Notes: a model not told the origin generated them from the letters alone. Shown: positions 28,466 through 37,399, numbered from the stretch's first letter. The stretch: 64,000 bases of DNA from Kitasatospora kifunensis (GCF_014203855.1 NZ_JACHJV010000001.1:1922001-1986000); one strand, 5' to 3'. Program-made: numbers and translations.

Positions 28466-29479
28466 TCAGCCGCCGATCGCCGACATCGGCCGCTCGGGCC
28501 TGCGGAAGTCGGCGGAGTTGATCTCGTGCCCGGGCCCCTTGCGCGCGATGGTGCGCCGCCAGGCCCCCTCGATCTCGTCGTCCCCGGCCCCGCCGCGCAG
28601 TAGCGCGCGCAGGTCGGACTCCTCGGTCGCGAACAGGCAGTTGCGCAGCTGGCCGTCGGCGGTCAGCCGGACCCGGTCGCAGGTGCCGCAGAACGGCCGG
28701 GTGACCGAGGCGATCACGCCGACCACGGTGTCCGTCCCGGCGATCCGCCACTCCTCGGCGGGCGGGGTGCCGCGCCCGGCGGCCGGCCGATCGCGCACCA
28801 CCGGGACCAGCTCCCAGCGGGTGCCGAGCACCGCCAGCAGCTCGTCCGCGGTGATCATCGCCGACCGGTCCCAGGCGCCCTGGGCGTCCAGCGGCATCGA
28901 CTCGATGAACCGGATCCGATAGTCGTGCCCGGCGGCGAACTCGACCAGGTCGAGCAGCTCGTCGTCGTTGACCCCGCGCACCGGGACGACGTTGATCTTG
29001 ACCGGCGCAAGGCCGGCCTCCCGCGCGGCGGCCAGCCCCGCGAGGACGTCCGCGATCCGGTCGCGCCGGGTGATCTCCTGGTAGCGGTCGCGCCGCAGGG
29101 TGTCCAGGCTGACGTTGACCCGGTGCAGCCCGGCCGCCCGCAACTGCCCGGCCATCCTGGCCAGCCCGATCCCGTTGGTGGTCAGCGACAGCTCGACGCC
29201 CAGCGCGGTCAGCCGCGCCACCAGCCCGGGCAGGCCGCGCCGCAGCAGCGGCTCGCCGCCGGTCAGCCGCACCGAGCCGATCCCGAGCCGCTCGACCGCC
29301 ACCCGCACCAGGCGCACGATCTCCTCGTCCGTCAACACCTCGGCCCTGGGCAGCCAGGCCAGGCCCTCGGCGGGCATGCAGTAGGTGCAGCGCAGGTTGC
29401 AGCGATCGGTCAGGGAGACCCGCAGATCGGTGTGGACCCGGCCGAAGCGGTCGACCAGCGGGGCAGGTGCGGTGTGCAT
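28466..29479 (-). CDS. moaA: GTP 3',8-cyclase MoaA
   Basis: 337-residue radical-SAM enzyme of the first step of molybdenum-cofactor synthesis, turning GTP into 3',8-cyclo-GTP. N-terminal cluster CNLRCTYC (Cys27, 31, 34); SAM-binding RLTGGEPLLRRGL; C-terminal cluster CGTCDRVRLTADGQLRNC; the essential C-terminal double glycine is present (SAIGG end). Divergent from a MocA-like nucleotidyltransferase, consistent with a cofactor theme, though no other moa/moe genes are in the window. Confidence 0.96.
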   Translation of the reverse strand: MHTAPAPLVDRFGRVHTDLRVSLTDRCNLRCTYCMPAEGLAWLPRAEVLTDEEIVRLVRVAVERLGIGSVRLTGGEPLLRRGLPGLVARLTALGVELSLTTNGIGLARMAGQLRAAGLHRVNVSLDTLRRDRYQEITRRDRIADVLAGLAAAREAGLAPVKINVVPVRGVNDDELLDLVEFAAGHDYRIRFIESMPLDAQGAWDRSAMITADELLAVLGTRWELVPVVRDRPAAGRGTPPAEEWRIAGTDTVVGVIASVTRPFCGTCDRVRLTADGQLRNCLFATEESDLRALLRGGAGDDEIEGAWRRTIARKGPGHEINSADFRRPERPMSAIGG

Positions 29480-29609
29480 AACGGCCAGTAGAAGCGGACG
29501 GGCCGCAGAGATCCAGCGGCGTATTGCCCGGCTTCACCCCAAGGTCAGCAGCCCCGGCTTGTGCATTCACACAGGGCCGCGGATGCCCGCCGACCGCCAT
29601 CCTGGTGGC

Positions 29610-30245
29610 ATGACTCCTCCCTGGGCCGCCGTCGATCCCCTGGCCGCTGCCGAGCCGGCGCCCGTCGCCGCGCTGGTGCTGGCCGCCGGCGGCGGGCGCC
29701 GGCTCGGCGGGCGTCCCAAGGCGCTGCTGCCCTTCCACGGCCGCCCGCTGGTCGAGCACGCCGTGCGGGTGGTGCGCCAGGGCGGCTGCGAGCCCGTCCT
29801 GGTGGTACTCGGCGCCGCCCGCGCGCAGGCGCTGGCCGAGGCCGAGCTGACCGGCTGCACCGTGGTGGCCAACCCCGACTGGGCCCAGGGCATGGGCACC
29901 TCACTGCGCGCGGGCCTGGCCGCCCTGCCGCCCGGCTGCTCGGGCGTGCTGGTCTCGCTGGTCGACACCCCCGGCGTCTCCCCGGCCGCCGTCGCCCGCC
30001 TGCTGGCCGCCCACCGCTCGGGTGCGGCCCTGGCCGCCGCCGCCTACGCCGGCCGACGCGGCCACCCGGTGCTGATCGGCGCCGAACACTTCGCCGAGGC
30101 CGCCGCCGGTGCCCAGGGCGACGCCGGCGCCCGCGCGCTGCTGACCAGCCATCAGGCCGAGTTGCTCCTGGTCGAGTGCGGCGACGTCGCCGTCCCGGAC
30201 GATCTGGACACCCCCGCCGATCTGGCCCGCTGGTCGGTCCAATAA
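29610..30245 (+). CDS. MocA/MobA-like nucleotidyltransferase
   Basis: 211-residue nucleotide transferase. N-terminal nucleotide-binding motif LVLAAGGGRRLGGRPKALLPFHGRPLVEHAV; VVANPDWAQGMGTSLRAGLAAL and VSLVDTPGVSPAAVARLL fit the molybdenum-cofactor cytidylyl/guanylyltransferase (MocA/MobA) branch. Placement opposite moaA supports a Moco role. Whether it transfers CMP or GMP cannot be read from the sequence. ATG 29610 is used; ATG 29583 is in frame. Confidence 0.82.
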   Translation: MTPPWAAVDPLAAAEPAPVAALVLAAGGGRRLGGRPKALLPFHGRPLVEHAVRVVRQGGCEPVLVVLGAARAQALAEAELTGCTVVANPDWAQGMGTSLRAGLAALPPGCSGVLVSLVDTPGVSPAAVARLLAAHRSGAALAAAAYAGRRGHPVLIGAEHFAEAAAGAQGDAGARALLTSHQAELLLVECGDVAVPDDLDTPADLARWSVQ

Positions 30246-30400
30246 CGCCGAAACGGCCCAGGGCCTGGCAGGTTGATCCGCGTTCACCCTGAAATATCCC
30301 TGATCATTACGGGCAATCGCTGCCGCCGGGAGGCCGGATCGGGGAGCATGGGGCCCGGGGAGCACGGGAAGCGCCCCCGCTCACTCGACCCGAACGGACG

Positions 30401-31441
30401 GTGCGTGCCTTGTCCGGACTTCCGCTGCCCGACGACTTCACCGGCCGCGATCCGCGGGAGGGCGGTGGACCGCACGGCGGCCACGCTCCGTACCCGGGTG
30501 GCGAACCGTACGCCGCCGCCGAGTTTCCCGAGGCGGCCACCACGCCGCCCACCGCACGGGCGATCCGCTGCCCGGCCTGCCGCCGCGAGCACGTCTACGA
30601 GCCGCCCACCCTGCCCTGCCCGTGCGGGGCCGCGTTGAAGGTGCCGCTGCTGCGCGGCGGGGCGCCGGTGCAGGTGCGCTTCCGCTCCTGGGAGGACTCC
30701 TGGCTGAGCATGCGCTGCCCGAGCTGCGGGCGCAGTGACCAGTGGCCGCAACCGGAGTTCACCTGCAACTGCGGGGCCACCGTGCGGCTGCCGGTGGACC
30801 GCGCGCCACGGGCCGGGGCCGGTGGTCCGCAGGGTTCGCGCCCGCTCGGGGTGCGCCCGCAGTACCCCGCGCCCGGGGCGTTCCACGGTGACGACACCAA
30901 CGGCGCGCTCTACGCGGACAACCCCGGCCACCCGGGAGCACCGGGCGGCGCGCGCCGGGCACCGCACCCCGGCCCGCCGTCAACTCCCCACCCCGGGCCC
31001 GGCGCCCCGGCCATCCCGCCGCCGGTGCCGCAGGGCGGCCGTTGGCAGAACCGACCGCCGTTTCGCCCGCAGCCCATCCGCACCGGGCAGGACGCGGTGC
31101 TCACCGCCGCGCGCTACCTCGAATGGCTCGGCTTCGGCGAGTTGGAGCTGACCGAGGGTCAGGAGCGCGAGGCGGTCACCCTGCTCGGCGACCGGCTGGT
31201 GGCCCAGGTGGACACCTGGCCTGAGCAGGCCGACATGCGCTCGGTTGAGTGCCTGTGGCTGCAGACCCTGCACGCCGAGGAGATGGCCGCCGCGATGTTC
31301 ACCACGGCCGGCTACTCGCACCAGGCCACCGTGCGCGGCGAGCAGTTGCTGGTGGCGCTCTTCACCTTGGACGACGGTGGTGTCCCGCAGCCGGTGAACG
31401 GCGCTGCCGAGGCGCTGCTGGAGACCGGCTGGACCTCCTGA
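30401..31441 (+). CDS. Zinc-ribbon protein with a degenerate Mrr-like nuclease-fold C-terminus
   Basis: 346-residue conserved streptomycete-type protein. Residues 50-130 contain two pairs of CxxC-type motifs (CPACRREHV/CPCGAAL and CPSCGRSDQ/CNCGAT), a double zinc ribbon. Residues 135-225 are Gly/Pro-rich and disordered. The C-terminal 110 residues (AARYLEWLGFGELELTEGQEREA, VAQVDTWPEQAD, MFTTAGYSHQATVRGEQLLVALFTLDDGG) follow the strand order of Mrr-type restriction-endonuclease domains, but the catalytic Asp and Glu-x-Lys are not evident. Possibly nucleic-acid binding. GTG start. Function not known. Confidence 0.75.
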   Translation: MRALSGLPLPDDFTGRDPREGGGPHGGHAPYPGGEPYAAAEFPEAATTPPTARAIRCPACRREHVYEPPTLPCPCGAALKVPLLRGGAPVQVRFRSWEDSWLSMRCPSCGRSDQWPQPEFTCNCGATVRLPVDRAPRAGAGGPQGSRPLGVRPQYPAPGAFHGDDTNGALYADNPGHPGAPGGARRAPHPGPPSTPHPGPGAPAIPPPVPQGGRWQNRPPFRPQPIRTGQDAVLTAARYLEWLGFGELELTEGQEREAVTLLGDRLVAQVDTWPEQADMRSVECLWLQTLHAEEMAAAMFTTAGYSHQATVRGEQLLVALFTLDDGGVPQPVNGAAEALLETGWTS

Positions 31442-31612
31442 CCCACCGTCACCACCTGCCCCGCAGGCCTGGCAGGGCTGGCGGACGAACCGAAATACGC
31501 CACGCTCGTGATCTGGTGCACAAGCTCCCTCGCGTGTTGAATTGCGATGCTCCACGGCCGTGGCCGCTGGGGCACCGCATGGCCGTGGGGCACCGCACAC
31601 AAGGAGGTGGCG
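31442..31612. other. 171-bp intergenic region
   Basis: Separates the zinc-ribbon gene from the TPR-like gene. It contains a TTGAATTGCGATG stretch at about 31538-31550 as the only AT-richer part, possibly promoter, but no convincing -35/-10 pair. Nothing else recognised. Confidence 0.4.
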
Positions 31613-32653
31613 TTGTCGGAGCACGGAACGGCCCCGCTGAGCGGGGGGACGCGTGGCCGGCCGGCGGATGCCGACCAGAGTGGCGGGCCACCACGACTGG
31701 CCGCTCCACCGGGGGTGCCACCGCACGGCGGCGGACTCCACCCGGGTACGGACGGCCATCTCGACGAGATCACCAGCGGCACCGTCTGGCGGCTGCGTTC
31801 ACGAGCCTGCTGGCAGGAGGCCGCCGAACTGCTCGGCCAAGGCGCCGAACGGGACCCGCGGACCGCCCTGGTCCGCGCCGAACTCCTCATCGAACAGTGC
31901 CTGTTCACCGCCGACCACTGGGAGGAGGCGGAGTCCGCGCTTCGGCTGGCCGAGGCCGGGGTGACCAGCACCGAGCAGCGCGCGGCGGCCGCCTGCGCCC
32001 GGGGGTTCCTCGCCTACCTGGGCAGCGTGCTCGGGCCGCGTGACCGCCTGGACGAGGCCCAGGCCGCGCTCGGCCGCACCTCCGCGCTGCTGCCCTCGGG
32101 CGCCCCTGGCCGACCACTGCTGGACTTCCGGCGCGGGCTGGTCGCCGAGAACCTGCTGCGCGACCGGACGGCCGCCTGGATCGCCTACCGCCGGGCCCAC
32201 GACGGGGCGTTGGCCAGTGGAGACACCCTGCTGGCCTCCTCCACCTGGCGTCACCTGGCCGCGCTCGCGCTGGCCGGCGGCGACCGGGTCAGGGCCCGTG
32301 AGGGGTTCGCCGCCTCGCTCCGGCTGCGCGAGGAGTTGGGCTTCATGGTGGGGGTGGCCCCGGCGCTGGCCGCGCTGGCCGAAGTCGCGGAGCCGGCCGA
32401 GGCGCAGCAACTGCGCGCCGAGGCCGGGCGTTTGGTGCAGTCACTGGGGGGCGTGCCGGTCTGGCTGGTCGGCCGGCTCGGCGAGGAGGCCGCCGCGCTC
32501 ACGCCCGGCGGCCCACCCGGTGCGCCGCGCGGCGCACCACCGAGCGCGCGCCCGGGCGTGCCGGGCAGCCGCGGGGCGGGGATTCCCCCAGCTCCACCGG
32601 CCGATCCCCCGGACGGACGCGGCGGGCGGGACAGTCGACGCCCCGTCAGCTAA
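31613..32653 (+). CDS. TPR-like repeat protein of unknown function
   Basis: 346-residue protein, probably cytoplasmic. After a disordered N-terminus (residues 1-50) there are alpha-helical repeats of TPR type (ACWQEAAELLGQGAERDPRTALVRAELLIEQCLFTADHWEEAESALRLAEAG; CARGFLAYLGSVLGPRDRLDEAQAALG; SSTWRHLAALALAGGDRVRAREGFAASLRLREELGF). The last 70 residues are Pro/Gly/Arg-rich. TTG start chosen for the perfect AAGGAGG 5 bases upstream. Its stop codon lies inside an iron box. No function can be assigned; a scaffold role is typical for such repeats. Confidence 0.78.
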   Translation: MSEHGTAPLSGGTRGRPADADQSGGPPRLAAPPGVPPHGGGLHPGTDGHLDEITSGTVWRLRSRACWQEAAELLGQGAERDPRTALVRAELLIEQCLFTADHWEEAESALRLAEAGVTSTEQRAAAACARGFLAYLGSVLGPRDRLDEAQAALGRTSALLPSGAPGRPLLDFRRGLVAENLLRDRTAAWIAYRRAHDGALASGDTLLASSTWRHLAALALAGGDRVRAREGFAASLRLREELGFMVGVAPALAALAEVAEPAEAQQLRAEAGRLVQSLGGVPVWLVGRLGEEAAALTPGGPPGAPRGAPPSARPGVPGSRGAGIPPAPPADPPDGRGGRDSRRPVS

Positions 32654-32669
32654 GGTGAGCCTAACCTGA
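32651..32669. promoter_or_regulatory. Iron box (DmdR1/IdeR-type operator)
   Basis: TAAGGTGAGCCTAACCTGA fits the DmdR1/IdeR palindrome TTAGGTTAGGCTCACCTAA read on the other strand. Such sites repress iron-uptake genes when iron is sufficient. It overlaps the stop codon of the TPR-like gene and lies upstream of the FhuF-like reductase. Confidence 0.82.
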
Positions 32670-32674
32670 TGGGC

Positions 32675-32707
32675 GAGGTGCGCGCGGAGCCCGTCCGCGC
32701 GCACCTC
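32675..32707 (+). terminator. Perfect 14-bp hairpin between iron box and FhuF-like gene
   Basis: GAGGTGCGCGCGGA (32675-32688) pairs with TCCGCGCGCACCTC (32694-32707), loop GCCCG. It is either the terminator of the TPR-like gene or a structure in the leader of the iron-regulated transcript, since it starts only 6 bases after the iron box. Confidence 0.7.
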
Positions 32708-32774
32708 ACGCCGTCCGGGTCCAGCCCGCCCGGGGCCGCGCACGCTCCCCCGGCCGACCCGATGGGGCCGCGCC

Positions 32775-33662
32775 TTGACCGAGTGCACCGACTTCAGCGC
32801 CGACCGCCACCCGTCGCCCCCGTTCGCCGGTGCCTACACCGCCTTCGCCCAGGTCTTCCCCGAACTGCGGATCCACCACCACACCGAGGCCCGCGCGCAC
32901 GACGGCTGGGTCACCACCCGTGCGCTGCTCGCCGACCCGGCGCTGCGCGCCCGGCTGGTCGCCGCCGAGGCCCGGCACGGCCAGGCCCGCTACGGCACGC
33001 CGCCGCGGGCGGACGTCGCCGCCGGCTTCTGGCTGCACCGCTACACCTGGCCACTCTGCCTGCTCTTCACGCTGCCCTGGCTGCTGGAACAGCGCGTGCC
33101 GCTGCTGCCCGTCGAGCAGTTGGCCAGCCGCCGCCCGCCCAGTGGTTGGGGCCCGGCCGAGCTGGCGCTGCTGCCGAGCGCCGCACCGCTCGCCTTCGCC
33201 TGCCTGCCCGGCGACCCGGCGTCGGCGCTGCCCGGCGCCCGGGTGGTGGCCGACCAGGCGGCACTGCACGCCACCCTGCGCGCCACCGTCGCCGAGCAGT
33301 TGAGCCCGCTGCTGGCCGCCTTCCGTCCGCTGCTGCGGCGCGGGACGCGCACGCTGTGGGGGCTGGCCACCGACGAGTTGGTGGAAGGGCTCTGGTACGC
33401 CGCGGGTCTGCTCGGCGAGGAGGCGCGGGCGGTTGCCGCGCTGACGGCGCTGCTGCCCGAGAACCCTGATGCGGCCATCGGCCCCGAGGACTCCGACGGT
33501 AGGGACAGCGCGCCGTTCACCGGCGCCGCCGCCTTCCGGATCGCCGCTCCGCAGCACCCGGGGGCCGCGCCGGCGCCCACCCGCACCAGGGTCAGCTGCT
33601 GCCTCTACTACACCGTGCGCCCCGAGGACCTCTGCGCCGGCTGCCCGCGCGGGCGCACCTGA
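32775..33662 (+). CDS. FhuF-like (2Fe-2S) ferric-siderophore reductase
   Basis: 295-residue iron-release protein. The C-terminus carries the FhuF signature CC-x10-C-x2-C in RVSCCLYYTVRPEDLCAGCPRG, which binds a 2Fe-2S cluster. Earlier parts (FWLHRYTWPLCLLFTLPWLL, SPLLAAFRPLLRRGTRTLWGLATDELVEGLWYAAGLLGEE) match the family. It reduces Fe(III)-siderophores in the cytoplasm. TTG start with GGGG upstream. An iron box about 105 bases upstream predicts repression by DmdR1 under iron sufficiency. No siderophore genes are adjacent. Confidence 0.9.
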   Translation: MTECTDFSADRHPSPPFAGAYTAFAQVFPELRIHHHTEARAHDGWVTTRALLADPALRARLVAAEARHGQARYGTPPRADVAAGFWLHRYTWPLCLLFTLPWLLEQRVPLLPVEQLASRRPPSGWGPAELALLPSAAPLAFACLPGDPASALPGARVVADQAALHATLRATVAEQLSPLLAAFRPLLRRGTRTLWGLATDELVEGLWYAAGLLGEEARAVAALTALLPENPDAAIGPEDSDGRDSAPFTGAAAFRIAAPQHPGAAPAPTRTRVSCCLYYTVRPEDLCAGCPRGRT

Positions 33663-33863
33663 GAGCGTCCGCCGGATCCGACTGCGCCCCCATCGCCCGC
33701 GCGTCGGTCATACCATCTTCATGACGAAACGTCAGTTCACGCTCTCTCCAGTGTATTTGCGTCCAAACCACCCGTACGGCCGTCGAGCATCCGCCATGAT
33801 GGTCGTCCCCTCGGGTGGCGCTACGCCACCCGACTGTCGAGAGAGCGAGGCTGGTTCAGCAGC
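33663..33863. other. Intergenic region with leader hairpin upstream of DUF2637 gene
   Basis: 201 bases with a locally AT-richer stretch (about 33715-33765). A perfect 10-bp stem-loop TCGGGTGGCG-CTA-CGCCACCCGA occupies 33821-33843, 20 bases before the next start; it may terminate the FhuF-like transcript late or sit in the DUF2637 leader. Confidence 0.5.
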
Positions 33864-34892
33864 ATGAAACTGTCGGACATACCACTGGGCTGGGCCGTTG
33901 CCGCCGTCGCCGTCCTGCTGCCGGGGGCGATCCTGGTGGCTGTCCTGCGCAGCCGGGGAGCCGCGGCCGCGCGCGGCGCGGACTCCTGGGAGCGCACGGA
34001 GGAGCGGCGGCGGCGCAAGGAGTCGCTCTACGGGGCCGCCTCCTACACCCTGCTCTTCTGCTGCGCGGCCGTGGCCGCCGCGCTCTCCTTCCACGGCCTG
34101 GTCGGCTTCGGCACCCAGAACCTGGGCCTGTCGGGCGGCTGGGAGTACCTGGTCCCGTTCGGCCTGGACGGCGCCGCGATGTTCTGCTCGGTGCTCGCCG
34201 TCCGGGAGGCCAGCCACGGTGACGCGGCGCTCGGCTCACGCCTGCTGGTCTGGCTCTTCGCCGGCGCCTCCGCCTGGTTCAACTGGGTGCACGCGCCACG
34301 CGGGTTCGGCCACGCGGGCGCCCCGCAGTTCTTCGCCGGGATGTCGCTGTCCGCGGCCGTGCTCTTCGACCGGGCACTGAAACAGACCAGGCGGGCCGCC
34401 CTGCGCGAGCAGGGCCTGGTCCCAAGGCCGCTGCCGCAGATCCGGATAGTGCGTTGGCTGCGGGCCCCCTTCGAGACGTACGCGGCCTGGTCCCTGATGC
34501 TGCTCGAAGGGGTGCGCAGCCTGGACGAGGCGGTCGAGGAGGTGCGCGACACCAAGCGCGAGGCCGTGGTCAACCGGGAGCGCCAGCGGCTGGCCAGTCG
34601 GCGCGAACGGGCCGAGATCCGGGCGATCAACCGCTCGCACGGCGGCTGGGGCCGAGCCAGGGGCGGCCCCGGGGCCCACCAGCTGGAGCCCGGCAGCGGC
34701 GCGGAGCCCGCGATAGCGGCGGGCCCCGCGGAGCCCCCCGCCGTCGCGGCCGGCCCGCTCCCGCCCGGCGGCCTGCCGGCCAGGCCCGGGCGACGGACCT
34801 TCGACCTGACCCCCGACGACGAGACCATGACGCTGCCCCGGCTCGACTCGCTGGAGCAGAAGCTCAAGGACCTGGAGCGGCAGTTCGGCTGA
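33864..34892 (+). CDS. DUF2637 membrane protein
   Basis: 342-residue streptomycete protein with four transmembrane segments in residues 5-175 (WAVAAVAVLLPGAILVAVL; AASYTLLFCCAAVAAALSF; EYLVPFGLDGAAMFCSVLAV; LLVWLFAGASAWFNWVHAP). The FGLDGAAMFCSVLA and ASAWFNWVHA blocks are the DUF2637 signature. A cytoplasmic charged region with coiled-coil character follows (DEAVEEVRDTKREAVVNRERQRLASRRERAEIRAINR), then a Pro/Gly linker and a short C-terminal heptad helix (LDSLEQKLKDLERQ). Related domains occur in conjugative-plasmid spread proteins, but here it is chromosomal and of unknown function. Confidence 0.85.
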   Translation: MKLSDIPLGWAVAAVAVLLPGAILVAVLRSRGAAAARGADSWERTEERRRRKESLYGAASYTLLFCCAAVAAALSFHGLVGFGTQNLGLSGGWEYLVPFGLDGAAMFCSVLAVREASHGDAALGSRLLVWLFAGASAWFNWVHAPRGFGHAGAPQFFAGMSLSAAVLFDRALKQTRRAALREQGLVPRPLPQIRIVRWLRAPFETYAAWSLMLLEGVRSLDEAVEEVRDTKREAVVNRERQRLASRRERAEIRAINRSHGGWGRARGGPGAHQLEPGSGAEPAIAAGPAEPPAVAAGPLPPGGLPARPGRRTFDLTPDDETMTLPRLDSLEQKLKDLERQFG

Positions 34893-34900
34893 ACCGCCGT

Positions 34901-34943
34901 GCGGGCGAGGTGGCCTGACGCTACGTCAGGCCACCTCGCCCGC
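34901..34943. terminator. Perfect 20-bp hairpin overlapping a gene end
   Basis: Bases 34901-34920 pair perfectly with 34924-34943 around CTA. It starts 8 bases after the DUF2637 stop; the right arm encodes the last six codons and stop of the convergent SpoIIE-type gene, so the terminator is built into coding sequence. Confidence 0.85.
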
Positions 34944-37187
34944 CGACAGCTCGAACCACATCCGCTTGCCCGAGCCACGCGGCTCCACGCCCCAGGCATC
35001 GGCCAGCGCCTCGACCAGCATCAGGCCGCGCCCCGAGGATGCCTGCTCGCCGGGGGTGCGGCGCTTGGGCCACAGATCCGACTCGTCCTCCACCTCGATC
35101 CGCAGCCGCGGCTCGCGACCGTCCTCACGGTAGAGCCGGGCGGTGAACATCGCGTCCCGGTCGGTGTGCCGGATCGCGTTGGTGACCAGCTCGGAGGCGA
35201 GCAGCTCGGCGGTGTCGATCAACTCGGGCACACCCCAGCGGCGCAGCGCGTCACGCAGCTCGCCGCGCAGTTCGGAGACCCTGGCCAGGTCCGCCTGACC
35301 GATCCGACGGCGCAGCTGCTGGGCGGCCAGCCCGCCCTCCGGGCCGTCCCAGCGCAGCAGGAGCAGCGCTATGTCGTCCTCCCGCTCGGCGGAGTCCGCG
35401 GCCCGGGCGGCGATCCGGTCGGCGAGCTCCTCGATCGGGTCCGTGCCGTCCTGTCCCCGCGTCGGCAGCTCGCCGGCCACCGACTCGCAGAGCCTGGCCA
35501 TGCCGGTGTCCAGGTCCATCTCGCGCGACTCGACCAGACCGTCCGTGCAGAGCACCACCGTCTCGCCCGGGTCCAGGCTGAACCGGGTGACCTGGTACTC
35601 CTGCGCCGTCCCGATCCCCAGCGGCAGGCCGCCGACCACGCTCTGCACGGTGCTGCGGCCGTCGGCGCGGCGGACCACCGGGTCCAGGTGGCCTGCCCGC
35701 ACCGCGTAGACCACGCCGTAGTCGACGTTCACCTCGGCGTAGGTGCAGGTGGCGAAGTGGTCGGTGTCCAGGTCGGCCAGGAAGCGTGAGGCGCGGGCCA
35801 TCACGGCGGCCGGCGGGTGTCCCTCGGCCGCGTACGCGCGCAGCGCGATCCGCAACTGCCCCATGATTCCGGCCGCGTGCACGTCGTGGCCCTGCACGTC
35901 ACCGATCACCAGACCGACGTGCCCACCCGGCAGCGGCACCACGTCGTACCAGTCGCCGCCGATCTGCAGGCCCGAGCCGGCCGGCAGATAGCGCACCGCG
36001 GTGGTCACCCCGGGCACCGCCGGTACGGTGCGCGGCAGCATCACCCGCTGCAGCCCGGCCGCCAGTTCGTGCTCGGCGTCGTGCAGCCGGGCCCGGGCCA
36101 GCGACTGGGCGACCAGGCCGCCCAGGGTGGAGAGCAGGGTGCGCTCGTCGGCGTCGAGTTCGCGCGCGTCGTCGAAGCTGACCACGCACAGGCCGATCGC
36201 CCGGCCGCTGGCCACCAGCGGCAGGAAGGCCCAGGCGCTGCGCCCGGTGTCCTTGGCGCGCGGCCAGGCCTCGGGGAACCGCTCCTGGTACTCCTCCCGG
36301 CTGGCCACGAAGACCGGCTGGCGGCGGCGGATCGCCTCGGCGGCGGGCTGGAACGGCTCCAGCGGCATCCGGTCGTAGGGCGCCACCGCCTCGCGGCGAT
36401 AGCCGCTGGCGCCCAGGATCTGCAGCCGCCCGGCCTCCAACGCGGCCAGCACCAGGCCGTCCGGCGGCAGCCCCGGCAGCGGCAGCTCGGTGAAGACCCG
36501 GGCCACGTCGCGCACGGTGACGGCTTCCGACAGCGCCCGCGCCGCCTCCTTGATGAAGCGCGAGCGGTCCTCGCGCAGCGCGGCCCGCCGCCCCGCGTCC
36601 GCGCGCTTGTGCAGCTCGGCGGTGGCGTCCCAGACGAAGCCGACCATCCGCGACGGGCGCCCGAAGGCGTCGGCCAGCACCCGGCCGCGGAACCGCACGG
36701 CGTGCAGTTCGCCACCGGGGAACAGGGTGCGGTAGTAGGCGCCGCACTGGCCCAGCTCGGCCACCGCGCGCTCGACCCGACGGCGCACCACGGGCGCGTC
36801 CTCGGGGTGCAGCAGCGCGAGGAAGGCCTCGGAGTTGAGCTCGAAGGTGGTGCCGGTGATGCCGGTGATGGCGCAGGCCCGGTGGTCGGCCTCGATCAGG
36901 TCCCGGCGGATGTCCCAGTCGAAGGAGCCGATGCCGTTGGCGGCCATCGCCGGCTCCAGCCAGTCCGGGGTGGAGTCCCCGGTGCGGCTGGGCAGGCTCT
37001 GCACACCCTGCACGCCCTGTCCGCCGCCTTGCACACTCTGCATGCTCTGCACGCCTGGCACCGCGGCGGTCGCGGCCAGCCGCCCGGCCGCCACACCGGC
37101 GCTCCGCGCTCCGGCGCGCCGACCGCCCTGGGCCTGCGGCCCGAGCGGAAGACGCGCGGGCCCCTGTGGCTCGGGCTCAGTCGCCAT
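34926..37187 (-). CDS. PAS-GAF-SpoIIE (PP2C) phosphatase with C-terminal HATPase domain
   Basis: 753-residue multidomain signalling protein. A Gly/Gln-rich N-terminus with imperfect VQ-G repeats (VQSMQSVQGGGQGVQGVQSL) is followed by PAS (about 80-190, GIGSFDWDIRRDLIEADHRACAITGI), GAF (about 215-370), SpoIIE/PP2C (about 395-600: GGDWYDVVPLPGGHVGLVIGDVQGHDVHAAGIMGQLR, LCTDGLVESR, REDDIALLLLR, all Asp residues present) and HATPase_c (about 625-750: ELLASELVTNAIRHT, SSGRGLMLVEALADAWG). It probably dephosphorylates an anti-anti-sigma factor and acts as an anti-sigma kinase, with PAS/GAF sensing. AGGAG precedes the ATG. The neighbouring gene is a paralogous HATPase. Confidence 0.92.
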   Translation of the reverse strand: MATEPEPQGPARLPLGPQAQGGRRAGARSAGVAAGRLAATAAVPGVQSMQSVQGGGQGVQGVQSLPSRTGDSTPDWLEPAMAANGIGSFDWDIRRDLIEADHRACAITGITGTTFELNSEAFLALLHPEDAPVVRRRVERAVAELGQCGAYYRTLFPGGELHAVRFRGRVLADAFGRPSRMVGFVWDATAELHKRADAGRRAALREDRSRFIKEAARALSEAVTVRDVARVFTELPLPGLPPDGLVLAALEAGRLQILGASGYRREAVAPYDRMPLEPFQPAAEAIRRRQPVFVASREEYQERFPEAWPRAKDTGRSAWAFLPLVASGRAIGLCVVSFDDARELDADERTLLSTLGGLVAQSLARARLHDAEHELAAGLQRVMLPRTVPAVPGVTTAVRYLPAGSGLQIGGDWYDVVPLPGGHVGLVIGDVQGHDVHAAGIMGQLRIALRAYAAEGHPPAAVMARASRFLADLDTDHFATCTYAEVNVDYGVVYAVRAGHLDPVVRRADGRSTVQSVVGGLPLGIGTAQEYQVTRFSLDPGETVVLCTDGLVESREMDLDTGMARLCESVAGELPTRGQDGTDPIEELADRIAARAADSAEREDDIALLLLRWDGPEGGLAAQQLRRRIGQADLARVSELRGELRDALRRWGVPELIDTAELLASELVTNAIRHTDRDAMFTARLYREDGREPRLRIEVEDESDLWPKRRTPGEQASSGRGLMLVEALADAWGVEPRGSGKRMWFELSAGEVA

Positions 37188-37399
37188 GGTTCTCCTGCCC
37201 CTGCCGGGTCCGTCGATTCGGTGGGTGTGCTCCTGGGACGCCGCCCCGGGTGCGGGGCTCCTGGTCCGGACACACATTCTCACTATCCTGTCGAATGTTC
37301 GACCACGCGGCAATAACGCTCGGCCGTGGTGCGCGGACTCGGCCCTGGCATACCGGGGGTGCAGCAGGTCAGCCGCGCCGCGTGGCCGGGAGTGGCGCG

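Noticed and set aside
33744-33853. Long-range inverted GCTCTCT/AGAGAGC pair before the DUF2637 gene
   Set aside because: Arms of seven bases about 100 bases apart are likely by chance.
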